From Streptomyces deccanensis (GTDB taxonomy: Bacteria; Actinomycetota; Actinomycetes; Streptomycetales; Streptomycetaceae): a stretch of DNA of 64,000 nucleotides. This document shows positions 8,666 through 17,201 of the stretch, piece by piece; position 1 is the first letter of the stretch; the number at the start of each line of letters is the position of its first letter. Both the position numbers and the translations under genes were made by a program. Location of the stretch: assembly GCF_022385335.1 (NCBI RefSeq), contig NZ_CP092431.1, forward strand, positions 4,340,001-4,404,000. The letters are read 5' to 3'. Below the pieces are notes generated by a model, which made no database searches, was not told the DNA's origin, and saw only the letters and a program-made list of their open reading frames with translations.

Positions 8666-9379
8666 GTGGCAGATGACGGCGAGCGAGACAGCGGGCGGGA
8701 CGCCGAGCGGCACGGCGCGCGACACGAGTACCGCATGGAGGAACTGGCCGAGGCGGCCGGCATCACCGTACGCACCCTGCGCTTCTACCGGGAGCGCAGA
8801 CTGATCCCCCCGCCCCGCCGCGAGGGCCGCATCGCCTGGTACGACGACACCCACCTGGCCCGGCTGCGCACGATCGCGGCCCTGCTGGAACGCGGCCACA
8901 CCCTCAGCGGCATAGCGGAGCTGGCCGAGGCGTTCGACCAGGGGCGCGACGTGGGCGACCTGCTCGGCCTCGGCGCACCCACCGAGGAGGTGCCGGTCCG
9001 CCTCACCCCCGAGCAACTCGCCGACCACTTCGGCGACCAGGCCACCTCGGAGAACCTCGCCGCCGCCCTCGACCTCGGCTACCTCGGCACCGACGGGAGC
9101 GAGATCGTCCACATCAGCCGCCGCCTCCTCGACGTCTCGGCCGCACTGGTCCGCGAGGGCGTCCCCCTCGCGGACGTCCTCGCCGCGGGCCGCCGCGTCC
9201 GCGAACACGCCGACGCCCTGGCCACCCTCTTCACCGACCTCATCCTCACCCAACCGGGCCGCACCCCCGACGACCTCCGCCGCCTGCGCCCCCTGGCAAA
9301 GAGCGTGGCGGAGGCGGAACTGTCGCTGGCACTGGACCGGCGGTTGCGCCGGACGGACCCGCACGACGGGGATCACTGA
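8666..9379 (+). CDS. MerR family transcriptional regulator
   Basis: A 237-residue regulator. Residues about 23-90 are the MerR DNA-binding domain: YRMEELAEAAGITVRTLRFY, the wing with RRLIPPPRREGRIAWYD, then the helical dimerisation arm with the HTLSGIAEL motif. The C-terminal 140 residues are helical with no metal-binding cysteines, so it is not a metal sensor of the classical type. It starts with GTG at 8666 and is transcribed away from the Baeyer-Villiger operon across a 156-bp spacer. It is therefore the likely regulator of that operon, sensing a lipid or ketone compound (inference). Confidence 0.88.
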   Translation: MADDGERDSGRDAERHGARHEYRMEELAEAAGITVRTLRFYRERRLIPPPRREGRIAWYDDTHLARLRTIAALLERGHTLSGIAELAEAFDQGRDVGDLLGLGAPTEEVPVRLTPEQLADHFGDQATSENLAAALDLGYLGTDGSEIVHISRRLLDVSAALVREGVPLADVLAAGRRVREHADALATLFTDLILTQPGRTPDDLRRLRPLAKSVAEAELSLALDRRLRRTDPHDGDH

Positions 9380-9414
9380 CCGAAGCCCCGGGGAAAGCGG
9401 CGGACTCCGGCCGG

Positions 9415-10218
9415 TCAGAGGTCGTAGACCACCGTCACCGGCGCGTGGTCCGACCAGCGCTCCGCATGGGTCGCGGCCCGCTCCACGAAGCCCTTGACCG
9501 CCTTGCCGGCGAGCCCGGCCGTGGCCACCTGGTAGTCGATGCGCCACCCTGCATCGTTGTCGAAGGCCCGCCCCCGGTACGACCACCAGGTGTAGGGCCC
9601 CTCGACGTCGGGGTGCAGGGCGCGCAGTACATCGACGTACGCCCCGTCCGCCTCGTCGAACACCCGCCCCAGCCACGCCCGCTCCTCCGGCAGGAACCCG
9701 GAGTTCTTCTGGTTCGCGCGCCAGTTCTTGAGGTCGGCCGGCTGGTGGGCGATGTTCCAGTCGCCGCAGACGACCACCTCGCGCCCGTCGGCGGCGGCAC
9801 GCTCGCGCAGCTCCTTCAGATAGGCGAGGAACTCGTCCATGAACCGGACCTTCTCGTCCTGCCGCTCGGTCCCCACCTCGCCGGAGGGAAGGTAGAGGCT
9901 GGCCACGGTGACACCGGGCAGATCGGCCTCCACGTACCGTCCGCTGCCGTCGAACTCGGCCGATCCGAAGCCGATGCGGACGCTGTCGGGCTCACGGCGG
10001 CTGTAGAGCGACACCCCCGCGCGCCCCTTGGCGGCGGCCGGGGCGTGCACGACGTGCCATCCCTCGGGCTGCCGCACCCCCTCGGGGAGCTGTTCCGGTT
10101 CGGCCCGCACCTCCTGGAGGCACACCACGTCCGCCGAGGTCCCGGCGAGCCACTCCACGAAGCCCTTCTTCGCGGCGGCCCGCAGCCCGTTCACATTCAC
10201 AGAGGTCACAGTCAGCAC
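9415..10218 (-). CDS. xthA: Exodeoxyribonuclease III (AP endonuclease)
   Basis: A 267-residue Mg-dependent exonuclease/AP endonuclease of the exonuclease III family, acting in base-excision repair. N-terminal VTSVNVNGLRAA, metal-binding Glu in CLQEVRAE, GDWNIAHQPADL with the catalytic Asp/Asn, and the terminal SDHAPV motif with the catalytic His are all present. Length is normal for the family. It is convergent with the upstream merR gene. The start is the ATG at 10218, with the promoter in the 114 bp before the GNAT gene. Confidence 0.95.
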   Translation of the reverse strand: MLTVTSVNVNGLRAAAKKGFVEWLAGTSADVVCLQEVRAEPEQLPEGVRQPEGWHVVHAPAAAKGRAGVSLYSRREPDSVRIGFGSAEFDGSGRYVEADLPGVTVASLYLPSGEVGTERQDEKVRFMDEFLAYLKELRERAAADGREVVVCGDWNIAHQPADLKNWRANQKNSGFLPEERAWLGRVFDEADGAYVDVLRALHPDVEGPYTWWSYRGRAFDNDAGWRIDYQVATAGLAGKAVKGFVERAATHAERWSDHAPVTVVYDL

Positions 10219-10332
10219 CCCGGCACGATACCCGTACCTTGGACAGGGTCCAGTTTCCGACGAAGATCACACCGGACGGACGCCGCAGAGCGAACCTGGA
10301 GCATGCGCATGCATAGATGTACGATGCCTGAC

Positions 10333-10815
10333 ATGATTATCCGCCGGGTCGCCTTCGACCACCCCGACGCCGTCAAGCTGAACGACGAGGTCCAGGCCGA
10401 GTACGGCGTCCGCTACGGCGACGAGGGCGACGCGACCCCCATGGACCCGGCGCACTTCGTCCCGCCGACCGGGCTCTACCTGATCGCCTACGACGAGCAC
10501 GGCACCCCTCTCGCCACCGGCGGCTGGCGCACCCAGGACGCCAACGACGAGGGGAACCAGGACGGGGACGCCGAGATCAAGCGGATGTACGTGACACCCG
10601 GGGCCCGGGGCCTGGGTCTGGCCCGCCGCATACTGGGCGAACTGGAGTCCGACGCCCGCGCCCGCGGCCGTACCCGCATGGTCCTGGAGACCGGCTCCAA
10701 GCAGCCCGAGGCCGTGGCCCTCTACACCTCCAGCGGCTACGAGCCCTGCGCCAAGTTCGGCTACTACCGCTTCCACGAACTGAGCCTGTGCTTCGCGAAG
10801 CCGCTCCACCCCTGA
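10333..10815 (+). CDS. GNAT family N-acetyltransferase
   Basis: A 160-residue acetyl-CoA-dependent acetyltransferase. The pyrophosphate-binding loop is seen in IKRMYVTPGARGLGLARRIL, and motif B in AVALYTSSGYEP. The ATG at 10333 gives MIIRRVAFDHP; another in-frame ATG at 10324 would add three residues. Neither has a strong ribosome site, apart from GGAG near 10296. Substrate unknown. It is preceded by the divergent xthA gene. The palindromic GCATGCGCATGC lies just upstream, around 10302. Confidence 0.85.
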   Translation: MIIRRVAFDHPDAVKLNDEVQAEYGVRYGDEGDATPMDPAHFVPPTGLYLIAYDEHGTPLATGGWRTQDANDEGNQDGDAEIKRMYVTPGARGLGLARRILGELESDARARGRTRMVLETGSKQPEAVALYTSSGYEPCAKFGYYRFHELSLCFAKPLHP

Positions 10816-10871
10816 CGCGGGCCCGGTAAATCCCGGTGCCCGCCGGGGTGTCGGGCCCCTACGGTGTGCCC

Positions 10872-11261
10872 GTGACGAAGAACACCCGCCTCCGCCGTCT
10901 CGTCGTGGGCGACACCACCTGGCACTGGACCGTCCGTCAACGCTCCAACGTCGCCTACTCCCACTGCCACCTGAAGCTGTCGCTCTACCCCGAGGGCCCC
11001 CGGGGCCGCCGCCTGGTCCTGCTCTTCAGCCCGTCCGAGGGCCGCGCGGTCTCGAACTGCTACTTCGACTCCGGCGCCCTGGTCCGCCTCTCGGACCACA
11101 CCTACCTCAACCTCCACGAGCCCGGCACGGTCCGCCGCCTCCTGGACGCCGCCGCCCCGAACCTGGCCCGCCACCCGGACGCCCATACGCTCGAGGTGAA
11201 CGGCTGGCCATACTTCGACGCCATCACGGAACCGGCGCCGAACGCCGCCGCCTCGTCCTGA
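10872..11261 (+). CDS. Conserved hypothetical protein
   Basis: About 129 residues from the GTG at 10872 (MTKNTRLRRLVVGDTTWHW); a GTG at 10836 would give 141. It is a compact, mostly beta-type sequence with LKLSLYPEG, GRRLVLLFS and YLNLHEPGTVRRLLDAA. There is no signal peptide, membrane span or catalytic motif that I recognise. It ends 8 bp before a strong terminator and stands alone. Function unknown. Confidence 0.7.
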   Translation: MTKNTRLRRLVVGDTTWHWTVRQRSNVAYSHCHLKLSLYPEGPRGRRLVLLFSPSEGRAVSNCYFDSGALVRLSDHTYLNLHEPGTVRRLLDAAAPNLARHPDAHTLEVNGWPYFDAITEPAPNAAASS

Positions 11262-11268
11262 CAACACG

Positions 11269-11306
11269 TCAGAGCCCCCAGCGGTTTTCACCACTGGGGG
11301 CTCTGA
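11269..11306. terminator. Bidirectional terminator
   Basis: A perfect 13-bp stem, TCAGAGCCCCCAG / CTGGGGGCTCTGA, with a 12-nt loop. It lies between the convergent hypothetical gene (ends 11261) and tRNA-Ala (ends 11315). Confidence 0.9.
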
Positions 11307-11314
11307 GCTGTGCG

Positions 11315-11388
11315 TGGACCTGTGGGGATTTGAACCCCAGACCCCCTCGATGCGAACGAGGTGCGCTACCGGACTGCGCCACAGGCCC
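11315..11388 (-). tRNA. tRNA-Ala (anticodon CGC)
   Basis: A 74-nt cloverleaf. Acceptor GGGCCTG/CAGGTCC contains the alanine identity pair G3-U70. The D-arm is GCGC/GCGC, the anticodon stem CCTCG/CGAGG with loop TTCGCAT, and the T-arm TGGGG-TTTGAAT-CCCCA. Discriminator A is at 11315. Anticodon CGC reads GCG codons. CCA is not encoded. Confidence 0.95.
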
Positions 11389-11440
11389 TTGCAACGAGTG
11401 AAACTCTAGCACCCCGATCGCGCTGCTCGGAAATCCGTAT

Positions 11441-11489
11441 CCGCGAGGCCGGCCGCAGGCCGCCGGGCGGCTTGCGGCCGGCCTCGCGG
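11441..11489. terminator. Long hairpin after sepX
   Basis: 23-bp arms (11441-11463 and 11467-11489) with one G-U pair and a 3-nt loop, starting CCGCGAGGCCGGCCGCA. It lies 37 bp past the sepX stop on the leftward strand and before tRNA-Ala. It probably terminates the leftward division/molybdopterin cluster. Confidence 0.8.
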
Positions 11490-11525
11490 CTGGTCAGTGG
11501 AGGGGGAGATCCGAGGCCGCGAAGG

Positions 11526-12863
11526 TCACTCGTTGGCCGCGCGCGGCCGGTCGCCGTCCTCGTACTGGTCGAAGAGCGGCGTACGCCCCCGCTCCCGGGA
11601 GCGGCGCGCGGACGCGGCCCGGCGGGCGTCGGAACGTCCCCCGTCGGGTGCGTCGGCCGCCTCCCCGGGACCGGTGTCGTCCGCGCCCTCCTCGCCACCG
11701 CGCTCCCCCTCCGGCGCGCGCCCGGAGGCGCTCGGGGAGTTCGCGGGGGCGCCCGACGAGCCGTGCGGGTCGGCCGCGCTGGAGCGCGCGGAGCTCCACG
11801 CGTCCGGGGCGCCGAGGTCGACCCCGGAGGTGGCCCGGGGCGCGACCGGCGCGGTGACGTACGTGGGGAGCGGCACCGGGACCGGGTCCCAGCTGTCGCC
11901 CTGGCCGGGCCGCCGCTGGCGCTCGCGTTGCTGGTCGACCCACTCGGCGTGGTCGGTCTGCTCGACGAGGGCGCGGCGGTCGGCCGCGAGCGCGGTCAGC
12001 TCGGCCCGGGTCTCCTCGCTCTCGGGTCCGTCCTCCGGTTCGTCGGTGTCCACCGGATCCGGCGCGGGGCGCCGCCGCTGGGGCTGCCGCTCCCGCAGTC
12101 GCTGGGCCGCCACCTCGGCCTGCCGCCGGTCCATGGTGTACGCGAACCGCTTCAGCTCCTGGCGACGCAGATGCGCGATGTAGGTGCTCAGCAGCACCGC
12201 CGGTACGGCCGGCGCCCACAGGAAGGCGAGTCCGCCGACCGCCGCGACGACCGTGCCGAGCGAGAAGGCGAGGAAGAGCATCACGGTCGTACGCCGGCGG
12301 CGCGCGAGCACCTTCAAGCGCTGGGCCCGCGCCTTGGCCTCCGCCGAGTCACCCCGGCGTGCGCCCGCCGTCTGCCCGCTCGGCCGCTTCACCCGCGCGG
12401 GGGCGGGCACTTGGGCCGCCCCCTGCTGGGCCGCGCCCTCCTTGGCCGCGGGCGCGCCGCCCTGCTGGGGCACCGGCTTCGCCTGCGCGGCAGCCTGTGT
12501 CGCCGGTTTCCCGGGGTGCTGTGGCTGCTGCTGGCCCTGCTGCGGTGACTCACCCCGCTCCAGGGGCAGTTGTGCCTTCGTGTGCTCCCGGTGCGGGGGC
12601 ATGGCGAAGGCCCGGACGTCCACCGAGTCGGTGACGTCGTCCGGTTCGGCGCTGGGCTCCCCCTCGTCGGTGGAGCGCGCCCGCAGGTCCCTGGCGTAAC
12701 GGCGCTCCATCCCCGCCCGGCCGGAAAGCAGCCGGATGGCGGTGCTGAAGCGTTCCGTCGGACGGGCTTCGTTCAGCTCGTCCTGCCTACGGAGCCACAT
12801 CGGCACCAAGTAGGCGGCCCAGGCCCCGACGATGACTGCGTAGATGAGGCCGCTGCTGCTCAC
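11526..12863 (-). CDS. sepX: Divisome membrane protein SepX (GlpR homologue)
   Basis: A 445-residue membrane protein. An N-terminal transmembrane helix (about residues 5-24, LIYAVIVGAWAAYLVPMW) is followed by a long Gln/Ala/Pro-rich cytoplasmic linker (110-185), a hydrophobic pair of helices (about 193-230) and a charged, disordered C-terminus. This is the layout of actinobacterial SepX, needed for hyphal septation in Streptomyces, and of corynebacterial GlpR, the membrane partner of the MoeA/gephyrin-like protein Glp. The neighbouring gene at 14877 is a MoeA/Glp homologue, and galU, moeA/glp, GNAT, glpR is the order I recall for this conserved locus. Identification rests on topology plus synteny; name moderately firm. 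Confidence 0.8.
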   Translation of the reverse strand: MSSSGLIYAVIVGAWAAYLVPMWLRRQDELNEARPTERFSTAIRLLSGRAGMERRYARDLRARSTDEGEPSAEPDDVTDSVDVRAFAMPPHREHTKAQLPLERGESPQQGQQQPQHPGKPATQAAAQAKPVPQQGGAPAAKEGAAQQGAAQVPAPARVKRPSGQTAGARRGDSAEAKARAQRLKVLARRRRTTVMLFLAFSLGTVVAAVGGLAFLWAPAVPAVLLSTYIAHLRRQELKRFAYTMDRRQAEVAAQRLRERQPQRRRPAPDPVDTDEPEDGPESEETRAELTALAADRRALVEQTDHAEWVDQQRERQRRPGQGDSWDPVPVPLPTYVTAPVAPRATSGVDLGAPDAWSSARSSAADPHGSSGAPANSPSASGRAPEGERGGEEGADDTGPGEAADAPDGGRSDARRAASARRSRERGRTPLFDQYEDGDRPRAANE

Positions 12864-13087
12864 GCCTCACACGGTAGAGGGGTTTGCGTGAGGCCATCCG
12901 CCAATTGAGCCGGTGTGTCGCACGATCTGGCTGATATTTCGAGCTTTTTTTGTGACCGATCCGATCAGCGGGCCGCCGAGAGCGCGAAATTAACGTGCCG
13001 AGAACGCACCGACTCGTTCAACCCGGTCGTTCGCCCGGCAGTCGGCCGTACATCCGTGCCCTCTTTTTCGAACACATATTTCATTTA
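12864..13087. other. AT-richer spacer upstream of sepX
   Basis: 224 bp without a gene, less GC-rich than its surroundings. It contains a T7 run (AGCTTTTTTTGTG near 12943-12955) and CACATATTTCATTTATTA near its right end. It probably carries the sepX promoter and the 3' end of the GNAT transcript. I see no strong hairpin. Confidence 0.5.
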
Positions 13088-13747
13088 TTAGGGCTGGCCG
13101 GGCTTGCCGGCGTCGGATCCCGCGTTCCGCGCGTTCCGTGCCCGTTCCCGCTGCCAGCGGCCGAGCAGACCCTCGGGCACCTCTTCGGCGGTGAGCGCGA
13201 AGACGAGATGGTCGCGCCAGGCGCCGTCGATGTGAAGATATCGTGGACGAAGGCCTTCCTCGCGGAATCCGAGTTTCTCCACGACCCGTCGGCTGGGCCG
13301 ATTCTCGGGGCGAATACAGACCTCGATGCGGTGCAGTCCGACGGTCCGGAAGCAGTGGTCGACGACGAGCGCGACCGCCGTCGGCATCACGCCCCGCCCG
13401 GCCACCGATTCGTCGACCCAGTAGCCGACGTGGCCGGAGCACATGGAGCCCCAGGTGATCCCGGCGACCGTCAACTGCCCGACCAGCCGCCCCTGGTACT
13501 CGATCACGAACGGCAGCATCCGGCCCGCGTTCGCCTCCGCCCGCAGATGGCGGACCATCTGACGGTACGTCGGCCGGTGCGCGATGGGCCCGCTGGGCGT
13601 CGGCGGCGGAATGGTCGCTTCCCAGGGCCGCAGCCAGTCCCGGTTGCGCCGGTTGACCTCGCGCCAGGCCCGCTGGTCGCGCATCCTTATGGGCCGGAGG
13701 ACGACCTCGCCGTCCACCAGCACCACGGGCCAGGATGGGCTGTTCAG
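13088..13747 (-). CDS. GNAT acetyltransferase, RimJ/RimL type
   Basis: About 212-219 residues, related to ribosomal-protein alanine acetyltransferases. Motifs are VVLRPIRMRDQRAWREVN, the GHVGYWVDESVAGRGVMPTA acetyl-CoA loop, and RPENRPSRRVVEKLGFREEG. The start is uncertain. A CTG at 13747 overlaps the mog stop codon (CTGA), as the other genes of this cluster overlap by ATGA; the first GTG is at 13726. RimJ-like genes sit beside moeA/glp and glpR in other actinobacteria. The substrate, possibly a protein N-terminus, is unproven. Confidence 0.85.
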   Translation of the reverse strand: MNSPSWPVVLVDGEVVLRPIRMRDQRAWREVNRRNRDWLRPWEATIPPPTPSGPIAHRPTYRQMVRHLRAEANAGRMLPFVIEYQGRLVGQLTVAGITWGSMCSGHVGYWVDESVAGRGVMPTAVALVVDHCFRTVGLHRIEVCIRPENRPSRRVVEKLGFREEGLRPRYLHIDGAWRDHLVFALTAEEVPEGLLGRWQRERARNARNAGSDAGKPGQP

Positions 13748-14313
13748 CTCGCACCCCCACGGGGTCTGGAGGGGTCCTCCTCGGCCGGGGAGCCGCCGGG
13801 GGCCGGCCTCTGGTGGTCCCCGCCGCTGATCTGGTCCACCGCGTGGGTCAACAGGGGTCCCAGGACGGCCAGGCCGTCCCGTACGCCGCCGGTCGAGCCC
13901 GGCAGGTTGACGATCAGCGTGCCGCGCGCGACGCCGGCGAGGCCTCGGGAGAGCGCGGCCGTGGGGACCTTGTCCCGGCCGTACGCCCTGATCGCCTCGG
14001 GGATGCCGGGCACCTCGTGGTCGAGGACGGCGCGGGTGGCCTCGGGGGTGCGGTCGGTGGGCGAGATGCCTGTGCCGCCGGTCGTGACGATCACGTCGTA
14101 CCCGGCGTCCACACCCGCCCGCAGCGCGGCTTCCACCGGGTCGCCGTCGGGCACGACCTGCGGGCCGTCGACGGCGAAGCCGAACGCCCGGAGGCCCTCG
14201 GCGATCAGGGGTCCGCCCCGGTCCTCGTAGACACCGGCGGAGGCACGGTTTGAGGCGGTCACGACCAGCGCGCGGTACCGCTCGGGGCCGGTGTCCCCGG
14301 TGGGCGGGGTCAT
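13744..14313 (-). CDS. mog: Molybdopterin adenylyltransferase (MogA/MoaB)
   Basis: A 189-residue MogA/MoaB-type enzyme that adenylylates molybdopterin before molybdenum insertion by MoeA. Substrate-binding motifs are [18 protein letters not shown] and [20 protein letters not shown]. The ATG at 14313 overlaps the moaC stop by 4 bp (ATGA), so it is translated by coupling. The C-terminal 25 residues ([20 protein letters not shown]) look disordered. It is part of the leftward galU-moeA-moaC-mog-GNAT series. Confidence 0.92.
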   Translation of the reverse strand: MTPPTGDTGPERYRALVVTASNRASAGVYEDRGGPLIAEGLRAFGFAVDGPQVVPDGDPVEAALRAGVDAGYDVIVTTGGTGISPTDRTPEATRAVLDHEVPGIPEAIRAYGRDKVPTAALSRGLAGVARGTLIVNLPGSTGGVRDGLAVLGPLLTHAVDQISGGDHQRPAPGGSPAEEDPSRPRGGAS

Positions 14314-14792
14314 GCCCGGCTCCAGTCGCCCGACTTGCCGCCCGTCTTCTCCTCGACACGGACGTCCGTGATGACCGCGCCCTTGTCGACCGCCTTGACC
14401 ATGTCGATCACGGTGAGGGCGGCCACGGAGACCGCGGTGAGGGCCTCCATCTCGACGCCCGTACGGTCGGTGGTCTTCACGGTCGCGCGGATCTCGACGG
14501 CGTCGTCCGCGACCGCCAGGTCGACCTTGACGCCCGAGACCGCCAGCGGGTGGCAGAGCGGGATCAGGTCGGGGGTGCGCTTGGCGCCCATGATCCCGGC
14601 GATGCGCGCGGTGGCGAGGGCGTCGCCCTTGGGCACCCCCTCGCCGCGCAGCAGTTCCACCACCGCCGGCGAGACCAGGACCCGGCCGCTGGCGCGGGCG
14701 GTGCGCGCGGTCACGTCCTTCCCGGAGACGTCGACCATGCGGGCTGCGCCCGCCTCGTCGATGTGGGTCAGTCGGTCCTGCGGCGTACTCAT
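14310..14792 (-). CDS. moaC: Cyclic pyranopterin monophosphate synthase MoaC
   Basis: A 160-residue MoaC. With MoaA it converts GTP to cyclic pyranopterin monophosphate in molybdenum cofactor synthesis. Typical motifs are [16 protein letters not shown] at the N-terminus, [22 protein letters not shown] in the middle and [20 protein letters not shown] with the catalytic Asp/Lys region near the end. Length is standard. It starts at the ATG at 14792, 84 bp after the moeA stop, and is coupled to mog. Confidence 0.96.
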   Translation of the reverse strand: MSTPQDRLTHIDEAGAARMVDVSGKDVTARTARASGRVLVSPAVVELLRGEGVPKGDALATARIAGIMGAKRTPDLIPLCHPLAVSGVKVDLAVADDAVEIRATVKTTDRTGVEMEALTAVSVAALTVIDMVKAVDKGAVITDVRVEEKTGGKSGDWSRA

Positions 14793-14876
14793 GGTGGTGT
14801 GGCGCTCCCGGTCGGGGCCCGTCGCGGTGCGGCGCGCGGTGTGTTGTGCGCGACACGGTACGCCACCCTCGATGCT

Positions 14877-16199
14877 TCAGCCGAGCAGGACGACCTCGAC
14901 CTCCGTACCGGGCTCGACGGACTCGGTGTCCTCGGGGATCACGATGAGCGCGTCGGCGTGCGCGAGGGCGGCGACGAGGTGCGATCCGGCGCCGCCCACG
15001 GGGGTGACCTCGCCGTCGGTGTACGTCCCGCGCAGGTACTGCCGGCGGCCCGCGGGCGAGGTCAGCGCCTTGGGGGCCCGCAGGGTCGCCGTGGTGGTCG
15101 GCCGGTGGACGTCGTCGAGGCCCATCAGGGTGCGGATGGCGGGCCGGACGAAGAGTTCGAAGGAGACGTACGACGACACCGGGTTGCCGGGGAGGGCGAG
15201 GAGCGGGGTGTGGTCGGGGCCGATGGTGCCGAAGCCCTGGGGCTTGCCGGGCTGCATGGCGAGCTTGCGGAAGTCGATGCCGGCGCCCTCCTCGTCCTCG
15301 TCGCCGACGGACTCCAGGGCCTCCTTGACGACGTCGTACGCGCCGACGCTGACGCCGCCGGTGGTGACCACCAGGTCGGCGCGGACCAACTGGTCGTCGA
15401 TGGTGGAGCGGAGGGTCTCGGCGTCGTCGGCGACGGCCCCGACGCGGTAGGCGATGGCGCCCGCGTCCCGGGCGGCGGCGGTGAGGGCGAAGCTGTTGGA
15501 GTCGTAGATCTGGCCGGAGGCCAGGGTGTCGCCCGGCGGGATCAGTTCGCTGCCGGTGGAGAGCACCACCACGCGCGGGCGCGGGCGTACGCGTACGGAG
15601 GCGCGGCCGATGGCGGCGAGCAGGCCGATCTGGGGCGGGCCGAGGATCGTGCCCGCCGCCAGGGCGCGTTCGCCGGCCTTGACGTCGCTGCCCTCCGCGC
15701 GCACGTGCGCGCGTGCCTCGGCGGCGCGGTGCACGGCGACCTGGCCGGTGGCGCCCTCGGGGCTCGCGCTGCGGGCGCGCATCCCGGAGACGGGTCCCTC
15801 GCCGAGGCCGCCGTCGGTCCACTCGACCGGGACCACCGCCTCCGCGCCGGGCGGCAGGGGGGCGCCGGTCATGATGCGGGCGGCCTCGCCGGGGCCCACC
15901 CGGGGCTGTTCGGTCTGGCCCGCCGCGACGTCGCCGATCACCGTGAGCACGGCGGGGAACTCCTCGCTCGCGCCCGCCACGTCCGCGACCCGCACCGCGT
16001 ACCCGTCCATGGAGCTGTTGTCGAACGGCGGCAGTGACACCGGCACCGTGACGTCCTCGACCAGGACGCAGCCCTGGGCGTCGAGGAGTTGCAGCTCGAT
16101 GGGTTCCAGGGGGCGCACGGTGGCGAGGATGTCCTCCAGGTGCTCGGTCACCGACCAGAGGTGGTCCCGGCCGGTGGTGCGGGTCGCGGCGGTGCTCAA
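14877..16199 (-). CDS. moeA: Molybdopterin molybdenumtransferase MoeA / gephyrin-like Glp
   Basis: A 440-residue MoeA-family protein. Domain 1 carries PPFDNSSMDGYAV and ARIMTGAPLPPGAEAVV. The MoCF-binding domain has VVLSTGSELIPPG and VVTTGGVSVGAYDVVKEAL. The C-terminal domain IV is small. MoeA inserts molybdenum into adenylylated molybdopterin. In corynebacteria an orphan MoeA (Glp) next to galU and glpR instead links to FtsZ. Here the gene lies 5 bp after galU and within three genes of the SepX/GlpR homologue, so it may serve division. It also precedes moaC and mog, which argues for a real cofactor role. Both are possible; sequence alone cannot decide. Confidence 0.9.
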   Translation of the reverse strand: MSTAATRTTGRDHLWSVTEHLEDILATVRPLEPIELQLLDAQGCVLVEDVTVPVSLPPFDNSSMDGYAVRVADVAGASEEFPAVLTVIGDVAAGQTEQPRVGPGEAARIMTGAPLPPGAEAVVPVEWTDGGLGEGPVSGMRARSASPEGATGQVAVHRAAEARAHVRAEGSDVKAGERALAAGTILGPPQIGLLAAIGRASVRVRPRPRVVVLSTGSELIPPGDTLASGQIYDSNSFALTAAARDAGAIAYRVGAVADDAETLRSTIDDQLVRADLVVTTGGVSVGAYDVVKEALESVGDEDEEGAGIDFRKLAMQPGKPQGFGTIGPDHTPLLALPGNPVSSYVSFELFVRPAIRTLMGLDDVHRPTTTATLRAPKALTSPAGRRQYLRGTYTDGEVTPVGGAGSHLVAALAHADALIVIPEDTESVEPGTEVEVVLLG

Positions 16200-16204
16200 T
16201 TCGG

Positions 16205-17107
16205 CTACATCTCCTCGGCTACGTAACTGCGAAGCCAGGTCCGGAAGTCCGGGCCCAGGTCTTCACGTTCGCACGCGAGTCTGACAATGGCACGCAGGTA
16301 GTCGCCACGGTCCCCGGTGTCATAGCGGCGGCCCTTGAAGACGACGCCGTGCACGGGGCCGCCGACCTTCTCGTCCGCGGCGAGCTGCTGGAGGGCGTCG
16401 GTGAGCTGGATCTCGCCGCCGCGGCCGGGCTCGGTCTGCCGCAGGACGTCGAAGATCTGCGGGGCGAGGACATAGCGGCCGATGATCGCGTAGTTCGACG
16501 GGGCGTCGGCCGGGTCCGGCTTCTCGACCATGCCCGTGACCTTGACGACGTCGCCGTCCTCGGTGGCCTCCACGGCCGCGCAGCCGTAGAGGTGGATCTG
16601 CTCCGGCGCGACCTCCATGAGGGCGATGACGCTGCCGCCGTTGCACTCCTGCACCTCGACCATGCGCTGCAGGAGGGGGTCGCGGGGGTCGATCAGGTCG
16701 TCGCCGAGGAGGACCGCGAAGGGTTCGTCGCCGACGTGCGGGGCGGCGCACAGCACGGCGTGGCCGAGGCCCTTGGGGTCGCCCTGGCGGACGTAGTGGA
16801 TGGTCGCGAGGTCGCTGGACTCCTGGACCTTGGCGAGCCGGTGGGCGTCGTTCTTCTTCTGGAGGGCGGACTCCAGCTCGTGGTTGCGGTCGAAGTGGTC
16901 CTCGAGGGGGCGCTTGTTGCGGCCGGTGATCATCAGGACGTCGTCGAGTCCCGCCGCCGCGGCCTCCTCCACCACGTACTGGATCGCCGGCTTGTCCACC
17001 ACCGGCAGCATCTCCTTGGGAGTCGCCTTGGTGGCCGGCAGGAACCGGGTTCCCAGACCCGCCGCGGGAATGACAGCCTTGCTGATCCTGGGGTTCGCCT
17101 CACTCAT
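16205..17107 (-). CDS. galU: UTP-glucose-1-phosphate uridylyltransferase
   Basis: A 300-residue GalU that makes UDP-glucose from UTP and glucose-1-phosphate for trehalose, cell-wall and polysaccharide synthesis. The nucleotide-binding signature AGLGTRFLPATKATPKEMLP follows a short N-terminus. LLGDDLIDP and GMVEKPDPADAPSNYAIIGRY are also diagnostic. The ATG at 17107 (MSEANPRISKAVIP) is chosen over an in-frame GTG 12 bp upstream because the family starts close to this point. It leads the leftward cluster and is divergent from the folate gene. Confidence 0.95.
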   Translation of the reverse strand: MSEANPRISKAVIPAAGLGTRFLPATKATPKEMLPVVDKPAIQYVVEEAAAAGLDDVLMITGRNKRPLEDHFDRNHELESALQKKNDAHRLAKVQESSDLATIHYVRQGDPKGLGHAVLCAAPHVGDEPFAVLLGDDLIDPRDPLLQRMVEVQECNGGSVIALMEVAPEQIHLYGCAAVEATEDGDVVKVTGMVEKPDPADAPSNYAIIGRYVLAPQIFDVLRQTEPGRGGEIQLTDALQQLAADEKVGGPVHGVVFKGRRYDTGDRGDYLRAIVRLACEREDLGPDFRTWLRSYVAEEM

Positions 17108-17201
17108 GGGCGGAACCATATCCGGTGCCTTTGTGGGGAATCTGTGGCTCCGATGAATTCGTTCTCATATGAGCCGATTACGAAGAATACTGGAGTCACC
17201 T

